Of a stretch of DNA of 64,000 nt, positions 21,375-31,500 are shown one piece after another. The stretch lies in assembly GCA_005408345.1 (NCBI GenBank), contig SEMN01000878.1, positions 62,001 to 126,000 on the forward strand, read 5' to 3'. Numbering within the stretch: position 1 is the first letter of the stretch; every line of letters starts with the position of its first letter. Below the pieces are notes generated by a model, which had not been told where the DNA came from, ran no database searches, and worked only from the letters and a program-made list of their open reading frames with translations. The position numbers and the translations under genes are program-made. This stretch comes from Macquaria australasica (Eukaryota > Chordata > Actinopteri > Centrarchiformes > Percichthyidae).

Positions 21375-22257
21375 ACTGTCCCCCGTCAAAAGTTATTCCC
21401 AACTGTTTGTCATCATGTCTCTTTGCCACTCATCGTTACGAGCGCCATGGCATTGAACGTAATGAGCCTGAAGCTCCGTGTGGAGTCGGTACGTGTTGTT
21501 TTGTACTATACACCACTGTAGGCAAAGGAGGTGTTGGAAATTTATCACAAGTTTCAGGATTTTCGGCAGGATTTTCCGCAGGATTTTCCGCCACTGAATC
21601 AGGTTTTCAACGTCTGAAGGGACGTGTACACACATCTGCTTTTGTAGCTTAGCCAATACGAACGCACCGTCTCTCTGAAATAACCTGTGATTGGCTAAAG
21701 TCTACCGCCACGGGATAGATTTTCTGAAGCCTGAAAACAGAGGCAAGAGGGGGGGCTGAAGTAGAGGTCTGCTCTCAGACCACTTGAATTACAATATGCT
21801 GCACAGTTAATATGGCATTTTTGCCCAATGACGCCAAAAGAAAACTGCCTACCCAACCTTTAAGGGTTAATATCTGTCATGAACATTAAATCTCAGAAAT
21901 TAATTAATATGACTTTCTGGTCTGCAAGGTCCTGTGAGGTGCATGCAGCGGTCACTTTCAGTGTATGCGCAGAGTAGAGCAGTAAACATAAATGGATGAT
22001 TCACGGACCCGACTTCAATAACTTTCGTTATTCCGTGGGAACAAGTGTGTCCAAACCATGTTCATCCCTTTTAAGTGTCCTCTGGAAACACTTCTGTTGT
22101 CGTTTTGTGTATTTGCAGCATGTTTGTGTATTTGGTTGTGTTGGCTGTATTTGCAGCACGTTTGTGTACGCATGTGTTGTCAAATTAATGAAGATGTTTT
22201 CTTAATTTGCTTGTGTTTTGTCTAGTTGCAATGTGTTGAGCTCTCAGGGACGGGGCC
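21014..22257. mobile_element. 1.24-kb inverted-repeat element A
   Basis: The left end 'GGCCCTGAGAGCTCAAC' (21014) is matched by 'TTGAGCTCTCAGGG' plus GGGGCC at the right (ending about 22257). The inverted similarity extends about 200 bp inward through repeated units such as 'aaatacacaaacatgctg' and 'acaacacaaccaaatacac'. These sub-terminal repeats are typical of non-autonomous DNA elements. The middle carries a GC-rich patch and a (CA)n run (21343-21373). No transposase is visible. Confidence 0.65.
21343..21373. repeat. (CA)n microsatellite
   Basis: About 15 CA units within inverted-repeat element A. Confidence 0.95.
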
Positions 22258-23445
22258 GACAAAAGCAAACGCGCTACAACGGCCCAAAACAATTCCATTA
22301 GGAGAAACGTGCTGCAGCTTCAGAAACAATGCCAATTCACAAACACATATGAAAATCCAAAACAAATACAACAAGGGAAATGTGCTGCAAATGAAAAAAC
22401 GTGCTGCAGAAAGCCAAAACAAATACATTAACAGTAAACACATTGCAAATACAGAAATGATGCAAAGTCAAAAACACACAAACCCTGAAAACAAATGCAA
22501 CAGAAAAACGCTGCATATCCAGTCATCACAGTGGAAGTTCTCCAGGCCTTTAAGGGGAAAAAGACTAAGGCTAAATGTAAAAAGGAATACGTACCTTTCT
22601 ATGCCACCTCTTTACTCCACTTTTCTTCCCGCTTCAAAAACAAACACAGGCTGTTTTCGGAACCACCTACCATACTATCAGTACGTACTGATTTGGCCTG
22701 AATGTAGCATGTAGTATGCAGTATGCAAACAAAAGCAAAATCTGCAGTATGCCAGAAATACCCGGATGTCGTACTGATTTGGAAAAAATCTCCAGTATGC
22801 ATCGGACCAGTCTACCTCACCTACTGTATCCCACAATGCAAAGCGTTTTTTGTTTCTTTATTTACACGGTCACCATTGTTGAAATGGTGGACAGCAACAC
22901 TACCGTGTCAGTGGTTGACATGGAGGAATATAAATAAGAACCACTTATAACATTTTTTTCTAATTTAATCATGTGCAAGCAGAAATTGTGACGAGGCTAC
23001 AGTCATTACTTTTCGTTTTCAGAGCTTAAGAGGATGGCTTTGCGGTGGTTTGGCGTTAGCCGTACTATTGTTTACTTCCGCTTTTCAAAACCGGAAACCG
23101 GCTAATCCTGGCCTAGCATACTGCAAAATAAATCGATTTAACAGTTTCATACTGCATACGACCGATGAATGCAGTATGTAGTAGATACTGCATACTGCAT
23201 TCGTCTGTAGTATGTAGCAGACGGTTTCGAAAACAGCCATACTCTCTCGTCTGGTCTCTCTCTCGGGTCAAAAATCAAGCTGTTCCACTTAGCGCTCCCT
23301 CTAGAGGAACTTCCGTTGTGTTAACTGGATATGCAGCATTTTTCTGCTGCATTTGTGTTTTTGACTTTGCATCATTCTAAAACTGCAGCATGTTTCTCCT
23401 AATGGAAATGTTTTGGGCTGTTGTAGCGTTTGCCCTTGTCAGCCA
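22254..23445. mobile_element. 1.19-kb inverted-repeat element B, abutting element A
   Basis: The left end 'GGCCGACAAAAGCAAACGC' is matched by the complement of 'GCGTTTGCCCTTGTCAGCC' ending near 23445. Similarity continues through 'attaggagaaac.tgctgcag' and 'gatgcaaagtcaaaaacac' on both sides. Its first bases overlap the last bases of element A (shared GGCC), and both outer ends begin GGTGGC-CTGA-like, so A and B may be sister elements. A third element (22649-23238) is nested inside. Confidence 0.65.
22649..23238. mobile_element. 590-bp element nested in B, GGCTGTTTTCG ends
   Basis: Starts GGCTGTTTTCGGAACC and ends GGTTTCGAAAACAGCC, an inverted terminal pair. Sub-terminal sequence on both sides is rich in 'tagtatgcagtatg' units. 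This is a common style of fish MITE. No coding potential was recognised. Confidence 0.65.
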
Positions 23446-23805
23446 CCATAACATGGGGTCTAATTGACACCACTGAACTCAACAACCTCCATGTTTTGAG
23501 CTTTTGAAGTTTGTCATTTCATTCAGCGATGTGGAGTTCAGTTCAGTAGAGTTTAAAACGCAAGCTAATGTTCTCTGGAGGTGACGTTACTTCGCTGTTG
23601 GGAAGAATGACAGTAGCCACTGTTGATGAGCCTTTAGCTCTGGGAGTCTTAATGAAGTTGATCTTTTTCTCTTCATGATATCATGTTCTAGTACAATCAA
23701 ATACACATTACTACCTCCAGAAAGGCCTACTTTTACCTCATTTTCAAACTCAAATACTGTTTAAAATTCAGGTGTCCAAGGGCATATGGAGAACATCATA
23801 CAATT

Positions 23806-23807
23806 AT

Positions 23808-23845
<38 letters not shown>

Positions 23846-23900
23846 GTGTGTGTATACATACACCCACAAAAATAAAGTGTGTGTGTGTGTATGTATGTGT

Positions 23901-23980
<80 letters not shown>

Positions 23981-24062
23981 GTATATATACACACACATGT
24001 ATATATACATATACATACACATACATACATACACACACACACATATATACTTTATTTTTGTG
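23806..24062. repeat. compound CA/TA microsatellite in a hairpin
   Basis: Runs of (CA)n, (TA)n, (TG)n and (TACA)n fill the interval. An inverted pair CACAAAAATAAAGT (about 23866) and ACTTTATTTTTGTG (about 24050) brackets the TA core. All ORFs here are artefacts of the simple repeat. Confidence 0.9.
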
Positions 24063-24552
24063 GGGGATAAATTTAATAAGACTGGTTTTCTCTGCCTCTC
24101 AGTCACTGTTAAGTAAGACTGGACATGTAACCTTTGAAAATGAGTTTTGTACCTTATGCAATGTTTTGTAGTTAGCTGTGAGGAAAGTGGCGAGATTTCC
24201 CAGCTCTCCCTCTGCCTTGCTCCTTCTGTATCATTTCAAAAATCTTCTACAGTACCTAACTTTTAGTGCTTTCTCAGTCAACATAGTATTACTTCGATTT
24301 CACACAAAAAAAGCTTGCTTGCTAAACAAAGTCTATATATATTCACTGCGTTCTATTCAACACAATAAAAAGTATGGCATCCATAACATAGACGTGTGAG
24401 TTTTTGATTTCTGTTCTAATTTTCTGCCTCCATGGGTTGCTGTTTCCCTTGATCTTCCATCTGTCTCCCTGTGGCAATAGTACAGCTGTTCTCCGCTCAC
24501 CAGTTGCATATTATTCGTTTCTGGTGGTCAACCAGTTATGGTGCACCTCTCC

Positions 24553-26940
24553 TTCAATTCAATTCAATTCAGTTTTATTTATATAGCGCCATATCATAAC
24601 AAAGTTATCTCAGGGCACTTTTTCGAATAGAGCAGGTCTAGACCGACTCTTTATATTTACAGAGACCCAACAGTTCCCACCATGAGCAAGCACTATGCGA
24701 CAGTGGCAAGGAAAAACTCCCTTTTAACAGGTAGAAACCTCGAGCAGAACCAGGCTCAAGGTGGGCGGTCATCTGCCTCGACCGGTTGGGTTGAAGGGGG
24801 AAGGGGGAGCGGGAGAGAGAGAGCAGGAGGAAAGAGAACATACAGCAGCTCAATACAGCATAGATATGGTAATGGCATTGATGTTAACACCAACAGAAAC
24901 AACACTAAGAGCAACATTATAATAGCAATACTAATAACAGCAACAACAGCAATAGCATCGGGGTGCAGAGCAGGAGCAGGGGGCAGCAGCAGCAACCACA
25001 GACCCAGACCTCCACAGCTCCAGAGGCAGAAACACCTGCAGAAAGCAACAGAAGGGAGGGAGAGAGAGAGAGAGAGCACACAACTACGGGAAGAAGTTGA
25101 ATTAATAACAAGCATTGATGGGATATGAGGGCGTACAGATGGAGAGGAAGAGGAGGAGAAAGGAGCTCAGTGCATCATAGGAAGTCCCCCGGCAGTCTAG
25201 GCCTATAGCAGCATAACTAAGGGGTGGCTCAGGGTCACCTGAGTCAGCCCTACTATAAGCTTTATCAAAGAGGAAAGTCTTAAGCCTACTCTTAAATGTG
25301 AGGAGGTTGTCCGCCTCCCGTACACAAACTGGGATCTGGTTCCACAGGAGAGGAGCTTGATAGCTGAAGGCTCTGGCTCCCATTCTACTTTTAGAGACTC
25401 TAGGAACCACAAGGAACCCTGCATTCTGGGAGCGCAGTGCTCTAGTGGGGTAATAGGGTACTATGAGCTCTTTAAGATATGATGGTGCCTGACCATTTAG
25501 GGCTTTGAAGGTGAGGAGAAGGATTTTAAATTCTATTCTGGATTTTACAGGGAGCCAGTGTAGAGAAGCTAATATTGGAGAAATATGTTCTCTTTTCTGG
25601 TTCTTGTCAGTAAACGTGCCGCAGCATTCTGAATCAGCTGGAGAGTCTTAAGGGATTTATTGGGGCAGCCTGATAATAGAGAGTTGCAATAGTCCAGCCT
25701 AGACGTAACAAATGCATGGACTAGTTTTTCTGCATCTTTTTGAGATAGGATGTGCCTGATTTTTGCAATGTTACGTAAATGAAAAAAGGCAGTTCTTGAA
25801 GTTTGTTTTATTTGGGAGTTAAAGGACATATCCTGATCAAAGATAACTCCAAGATTCCTTACGGTTTCGCTGGAGGCCAGGGAAATGCCATCTAGAGAAA
25901 CTATATCTTTAGATAATGTGTTTCGAAGGTGTTCGGGGCCAAGTACAATAACTTCGGTTTTGTCTGAGTTTAACATCAGAAAATTGCAGGTCATCCAGGT
26001 TTTTATGTCCTTAAGGCATGCCTGAAGTTTAGCTAATTGATTGGTTTCATCTGGCTTGATCGATAAATATAATTGGGTATCATCTGCATAACAATGAAAA
26101 TTTATGGAGTGCTTCCTAATAATATTGCCTAAAGGAAGCATATACAAGGTAAATAGAATTGGTCCAAGCACAGAACCTTGTGGAACTCCGTGACTAACTT
26201 TGGCGTGCATAGAGGATTCATCATTAACGTGTACAAACTGATAACGATCTGATAAATAGGATTTAAACCAGCTTAGTGCAGTACCTTTAATGCCAATAAA
26301 ATGTTCTAGTCTCTGTAATAGAATGTGATGGTCAATGGTATCGAATGCAGCACTAAGATCTAGTAAGACAAGTACAGAGACAAGTCCTTTGTCTGATGCA
26401 ATTAGAAGGTCATTTGTAACTTTCACCAGTGCTGTCTCTGTGCTATGATGCACTCTAAATCCTGACTGAAAATCCTCAAACAGGTTGTTGTTGTGTAGAA
26501 AGTCACACAACTGATTGGCGACTGCTTTCTCAAGGACCTTAGAGAGAAAAGGAGGGTTAGATATAGGTCTATAATTTGACAAAATCCCTGGATCAAGAGT
26601 GGGCTTTTTAAGAAGAGGCTTAATTACAGCTACTTTAAAGGACTGTGGCACATAGCCTTTAAATAAGGACAGATTGATCATATCTAGTAAATAAGTGCTA
26701 ACTAAGGGTAAAATTTCTTTAAGCAGCCTAGTTGGGACGGGGTCTAAGAGACACGTTGATGGCTTAGATGAGGAAATCATGGAAGTTAGTTGATTACGGT
26801 TGATGGGAGAAAAGCAGTCTAAATGTACAGGTTTTACAGTTGTTTCTAAGGTTCCTGTGTTTGAAGATAAGTCAGTACCAACTGAGGGCAGGAGGTGCTG
26901 AATTTTTTCTCTAATAGTTTTTCTAATAGTTTTTCTTCCA
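24553..26940 (-). mobile_element. L2/CR1-type LINE, 5'-truncated
   Basis: This - strand element ends at 24553 in ATTGA repeats and runs back to about 26940, where the similarity to the + strand copy at 40246 stops in a small duplicated 'ctaatagttttt' stretch. It contains most of ORF2 (reverse transcriptase) and the 3' UTR tail that recurs at least five more times in the window. The endonuclease and ORF1 are missing. Confidence 0.85.
25102..26780 (-). pseudogene. LINE reverse transcriptase, nearly intact, one main frameshift
   Basis: RNA-directed DNA polymerase of the L2/CR1-like LINE. From 26780 a 403-codon frame has motif A DLSAAFDTIDHH at residues 141-152, motif B HGVPQGSVLGPILF at about 197-210 and the catalytic YADD at 231-234, followed by the thumb and 'VTSRLDYCNSLLSG'. 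The frame breaks near 25585. The conserved C-terminal segment (RAFSYQAPLLWNQIPVCVRE) resumes at 25410-25102. Upstream ORF2 sequence continues to about 26935 without a start. It cannot make a full ORF2 protein. Compared with the other LINE pieces it is the least decayed, suggesting a relatively recent insertion. Confidence 0.85.
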
Positions 26941-26944
26941 AAGC

Positions 26945-27330
26945 GCTGTCTCTGGTGGCCTCCCAGCTTAAGTACCCCTGAAGCGTAATGCTCGCCTGCT
27001 AACGTATGGCGTTAGATTTATGTCAAATGTCGCGAGCGCAATAAAACATGCTGACGAGCAAATTATATTATTTCACAGGCGCAGATATTAACTGTTACTC
27101 GCACAATATAACTCCTCGCGCACAAATTCAACAACCGAGAATTGAACAGGCAGCTGCGAGCGAGAAACTAAACACAGGGAGAGGCAAAGAACTGCGCCTG
27201 CGTGTGGAGAACTAAGCAGCCACCACGCGCAACAGAGTTTGTGCCTGCGAGCGCTGGAGGGCAGACGCGCTCTCGCAGGTTAGCTCTGCTCTCGAAGCTG
27301 AATTCTGCTCGCGCGAATCAACCTGACTTT
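26945..27330. other. CpG-rich patch without ORF
   Basis: The interval is locally rich in CpG and in GCGAG/CTCGC motifs (27030-27310), unlike the AT-rich surroundings. It lies between the LINE 5' end and the long inverted-repeat element. It might be a transposon promoter, a decayed CpG island, or part of a larger element. I saw no splice-compatible exon. Confidence 0.4.
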
Positions 27331-27704
27331 TGACAGTTTGGGGGCGGAAACCAAGGGGGCACTTGCCCTCTTATGATTGGTCACTTTCAACGTGATCACA
27401 CGCCCGACCTCCTTTGATTGACAGCTTCTGTTCTGTACCGGACAACAGGCAGACTGTACTGTTAGCTAGCTGTCCATTTAGGCTATGGCGTTACCGATCG
27501 AAAAATGACTGAGTATTAAATGAGTATTAAATGTTCAGTAAGAGGGTCCCATAATTATTGGAAGAAACGACGGGAGTTTTTACAACAGGAATGTTTTTGA
27601 ACACCGAACTAAACTTCGGTCTCAGTGTACCTGTGGAGCGCCGTACTTGTTATTTACAAAAGACATAAAATGCATGTACAGTAAAATTGTAAATTGTAAC
27701 AAAT

Positions 27705-27710
27705 TTTATT
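27705..27710 (-). terminator. poly(A) signal for the inverted-repeat element gene
   Basis: AATAAA on the - strand, 18 nt downstream of the TGA at 27728. The spacing is tight but workable for a compact element-borne gene. Confidence 0.45.
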
Positions 27711-27727
27711 AAAGACAGATACTAATT

Positions 27728-28936
27728 TCAAAAGCATTCAACAATGAAATCGTTCCTCTGGGTTCCAGCATTCCAGTAGCGTTGCTCATCAGTGCACGTT
27801 ATACTGGTGAGTCCCTGGGACACAGCATTCTGGACCTGAGACAGAGACAAATACAGTCAGAAGAAAACAGACATTTGTTTCAAGTAACAATGGAGTAGTT
27901 GGATCAATATACAGCAATTCTAAATCCTTCAGATTAAAAAAGGCAGACATCTGAATATCCTAATAATAAACTTACTTTGGATCTAAGTGATATGGTTAGA
28001 CTTATACTTACTGTGACATCTCCAGCCTGTTTCTGTATGGCTGGAGAAATGGACCCCAAATCTGTGCAACTGATTAGGTTACCATCATTTAGAAAGTGAC
28101 AACTCAAGACATATTACTTTATATGACAGATTATACTGAATGAGTCAAAGAGCTGAAATTACTTTTTGTCATGTAAGATTCAGTAAATCTTAATTCATTC
28201 TTAATAACTTTGTTGCAGGTGGAAGAAGAGTTGCATGAAGCATGTCAGGTAAGAAAGGACTCCATGCATTGCAGTACATCACATTTAATAGGTGCTTGCT
28301 GAGTGTTCGGCTTCAGCTTAGTGAGCAACTACTAAACATGGTATATTTCTATGCAGTCTTTGTGCATGGAGTCCTTTCATATTGGATTCATCATGTTTTA
28401 ATGTAGAGAAGATTTGATGTAGCTCACTTACCTTGACTACATGCTATGTACTAACCTTCCTCTCCCAATATTTGACTAGATACTTACAGATGCTCCATGA
28501 TTCTCATTCTCACAGTTCTGTGATACACAAATAGCATGTTAGCAATACCCACATTACAAGTCAAATTTAATTTAACATGTTGTTTTAATATGAACATATT
28601 TTTATATACAAAAGGTATAAATTGTACATTATCACACAGTTTCAGTTATGTGAGAGGCTATTCGAAATGAAGTAGTGGCAAATAATTTATATGCTACATT
28701 ACATGGGTCAATAGTGTTCCTGTAATATTCTATTTTCTGGTTAAACAAGACAGAGAAAACAGCTGACCATTTTTTAACCTAATTTAACTGTATATTATGA
28801 AAGATTGTCAGCTAATGTGACTTGAGTTTATACTTTCAAATAGAGCACTATGCCCTTATATGCTTGATAGTCATTGTAGATTAAAAAAACAAACATACAT
28901 CCTACTTTCTTACCTTCCACAAAATTGAAGCTGCAT
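27728..28936 (-). CDS. novel four-exon small gene model (72 residues) inside the inverted-repeat element
   Basis: Exons on the - strand: 28914-28936 (ATG, 23 nt), 28488-28517 (30 nt), 28012-28069 (58 nt), 27728-27835 (108 nt, TGA). The sum is 219 nt, or 72 residues. All introns start GTAAG and end AG. The last acceptor has an excellent pyrimidine tract (tttgtctctgtctcag), and phases match at each join. The predicted protein starts MQLQFCGRTVRMRIMEHLC. Exon 3 gives TDLGSISPAIQKQAGDVT, and the C-terminus includes TCTDEQRYWNAGTQRNDF. AATAAA (- strand) lies at 27705-27710, 18 nt after the stop, and the start codon is 23 bp inside the right arm, whose CCAAT-type box could act as promoter. I do not recognise the family. 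Short exons can arise by chance, so expression evidence would decide. Confidence 0.45.
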
Positions 28937-29689
28937 GACTTCCCCAGGCCAGCGATGTACAGTACAGTCTGCCTGTTGTTCGGTACAGAACAGAAGCTGT
29001 CAATCAAAGGAGGTCGGGTGTGTGATCACGTTGAAAGTGACCAATCATAAGAGGGCAAGTGCCCCCTTGGTTTCCGCCCCCAAACTGTCTAACGCACTCA
29101 GTGGTAGTGCATGTTGAAGGCAGACCAAGTAGACTAACAGCGGATGTCACTCCTCTTACCCATGAAAGATGTGCAGCTCGCAGAGTGCCACTAGAAAAGC
29201 CAGATAAACTTAAAGTGTAACTACATCCGCAGATTCACCGAGAACCCTCTCTCCCAGCAGATTTAAAAAATGCAACGAGTGAGGGAACAACAACTGTAGG
29301 GGGCGTGGCCACGTAGTGTGTGGGTCAGGGGACAAGGGGGAGACTGACTGACACTGATTAGAGTCTTTTTTTAATATAAATTTCATGACGTAGATAGGTC
29401 CCAACCGGTTTACTCTGTCAACATTGGCCTTGCAGGTTCAGGGCTGATAAAACAGTAGATGTAATGTTGAGCCATTTTCAATCCATGAAATGAGTAAGAA
29501 TTGTCAATATTAACACCAGCATTGATGTGTTTCATCACAATACAGTCATATCATTTAGTTTACAGCTCAAAAAACATGTTTAAATGTGCAGTACCTTTAA
29601 TAAAGTTGTCTGCTAGTTGTATTAGCACACTAAGCTAATTGTCTCTGGTTGTACACAAGGAAGTAAGAGCACTCCCCATCGATCTCAAA

Positions 29690-29990
29690 GTGCTAGTACC
29701 ATATTTCCTCAAATAAAAGCCAGGTCTCAAATGATGGACAGGTGCCTGGCCGCTACATACAAATAAAGGCCGGCCCCAAATACAGGTAAGGTGGAAAAAA
29801 CAAGGGTGGATAAACTCCTGGTGCCTGTCATATAATGTGAATGCCATGTAAGCATAATCTACATTTCCATCACTTTAATAAAGTCAACAATATAATCATG
29901 CTATTTTCAACACACTGTTGTTCTGGATTACTGATTTTAAGTACACTGCGGGTGTATGTGTGTTAATGTCCCAGCCAAACTGTATTTTGC
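29690..29990 (+). repeat. partial copy of the GTATTTCCTCAAATA element
   Basis: From 'tatttcctcaaataaaagcc' at about 29701 the sequence parallels, in opposite orientation, the element at 56233-56947 in dera intron 6. Shared blocks include 'caatataatcatgctatttt' and 'tgttgttctggattact'. Only one end is present. Confidence 0.65.
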
Positions 29991-30207
29991 AGTGACCAGT
30001 GTTGGGCTCATTACTCAAAAGAATGTATTTATATTACTCATTACTCTTTTCAAAAGTAATATTACTTTACTTATCACTCCCTGCCAACAGTAATTCGTAA
30101 TTCAGACATCGTGTGTGCGCCTCTGTGGGAATGTCGTGGTAATCGCAGATAAGCACAGGCTTCAAACTAGCAGTTTTTTTCTGCAGCCTATCCATAAAAG
30201 TTACAGG

Positions 30208-30500
30208 CTAGATGAAAAGCACACCTGGCTCAAACTGATTATTACTTGGGCATCTGTCTGAAAGACGGAGAGCTACAGCCATCCTCCACGGCCGCTCATC
30301 TTTGGTGGGGTGTATTTCCACGAGCTTCATGTTGTTGTGCTGTTGTAGTAAGTGTTTCAGGAGATTTGAGGTTGTGTTTTTTGCAGTGGAAGGAGTTTTA
30401 CTACCACTACCTGCACATAATTTACATTTAACAATGTAATGGGAATATTTACAGCCTCTGAACGTGTTTCCATCTTCCAAGCTAGCTTGCTGCTTGGTGA
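30208..30500 (-). pseudogene. BED-type zinc-finger remnant (hAT-like)
   Basis: The - strand frame includes KCKLCAGSGSKTPSTAKNTT followed by SNLLKHLLQQH. This is a BED finger: C-x2-C, then about 23 residues including the TSNLLKH signature, then H-x4-H. BED fingers sit at the N-terminus of hAT transposases and some host regulators derived from them. No catalytic domain follows toward 30208, so this is an isolated N-terminal piece. Confidence 0.6.
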
Positions 30501-30689
30501 TGTGCGCGATGATAACATTAAAAAAAAATGACATTTGTAACAAGTTATTTTTTTTCTCGTAGGCCTCCTATAATGAGGTCACAACATACAGAGGTGCTGT
30601 GAGCAGAACTGCCCACCCTTTGGAGTCAGGTAATCAGCAGGCTGGGTTTTTTTTCTCCCGCTATTTCCTGGTCCTCAAGCAAAATAGGG

Positions 30690-31145
30690 GACTTCGTTGA
30701 GCTGCAGAATGTTGACAATTCTCAGGATGAGGCAGGCCATCACTACAGGGGAGTGGTCTGCCCCCAGTGACCTCAAGGAAGCATTCTTTCGGATACCGAT
30801 CTGGCAGGAGCACTGGCGTTTTCTGAGGTTTGGCTTTGAGGGGAAAATATTTGAGTTTTGGGTCCTGCCTTTTGATGCATGCCATGTCAGTCCTAGCACC
30901 CATAACGCTTCAAGGGCTTAGGAGCCTCATTTACCTCAATGATTGGCTAGTCTCTGTGGTCTCGGAAGAGCAATGCCATTGTCATGTAACTCTGCTTTTG
31001 GAGCATCTTCAAAACCTGGGCCTGCGCGCCTGAAGAGCAAGTTCCAGCCTTCCAGGGGGCCAACAATCTTGGGCATGGTTCTAGACTACAGGAGGACGAC
31101 CAACGTACTGACTCCAGAGAGGCAGCACTTGGCATTTACAACAAA
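30690..31145 (+). pseudogene. DIRS-type reverse transcriptase fragment
   Basis: The + strand reads SAPSDLKEAFFRIPIWQEHW, then RFLRFGFEGKIFEFWVLPF, YLNDWLVSVVSEEQ, LLLEHLQNLGLRA and FLG-type LGMVLDYRRTTNVLTPERQ. DLKxAFFxIPI is RT motif A and YLNDW replaces the usual YLDDWL catalytic box, so the copy is inactive. The pattern and order match fish DIRS elements, which pair such an RT with a tyrosine recombinase. The recombinase follows at 31490. Confidence 0.7.
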
Positions 31146-31269
31146 ATAATTTGAAAGCCCCAGATGAAGCTGAGCGAGCTGTATACCGTCAGGACAAGAG
31201 ATAAATCCTTAAACATCTTGTTAGACAGCGCTCATTCGTTATTTTCTGTTTGAGACTGGACTCTGGGAG

Positions 31270-31500
31270 TTCCTTTGGAAACCAAAAATATTTTTAAGAA
31301 GTCTTTTATTCCAAGTGCAATTAGCATTTTAAACCAAAAAAAAACTGAGCCACAAATCTTGCTCCACTGTATTTTGTGTTGTATTTTAATGTTTTATGCT
31401 TTGTTTTTTTTTATGTGTATTTTTTACTTGTGTACTATAGTATACTCTATACAATTTTCCACTCTGATGGACAATAAAGAAAAATTCCATTCTATGCAAG
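31270..31500 (+). mobile_element. LINE-like 3' tail inserted between DIRS pieces
   Basis: AT-rich sequence ends with 'gacaataaagaaaaattccattcta', the style of a LINE 3' terminus with a poly(A)-like signal. It separates the DIRS RT fragment from its recombinase fragment. Low confidence because no second copy is in the window. Confidence 0.3.

Larger units (their letters stand above)
27332..29089. mobile_element. 1.76-kb element with 131-bp near-identical inverted arms
   Basis: The left arm 27332-27462 and right arm 28959-29089 are reverse complements with two mismatches in 131 bp. Both begin GACAGTTTGGGGGCGGAAAC at the outside and end GCAGACTGTACTGT at the inside. Each arm contains a GATTGG (inverse CCAAT) box. 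The interior holds a four-exon reading frame on the - strand. I find no convincing target duplication (flanks '...actttt' and 'taacgc...'), so an inverted duplication instead of a transposon is possible. The high arm identity argues for recent activity or gene conversion. Confidence 0.75.

Noticed and set aside
23761..24171. Several 63-114 codon ORFs rich in Tyr, Ile, Thr, His
   Set aside because: Pure translation of CA/TA microsatellite.
24682..25128. 148-codon + strand ORF with a basic Arg/Glu-rich region
   Set aside because: Antisense to the 3' UTR tail of the L2 LINE. The same sequence recurs in non-coding tail copies at 34565.
28216..28250. Possible + strand exon (ag-GTGGAAGAAGAGTTGCATGA...-gtaag)
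   Set aside because: Good splice consensus, but no partner exon in phase on the + strand, and it lies in the intron of the better supported - strand model.
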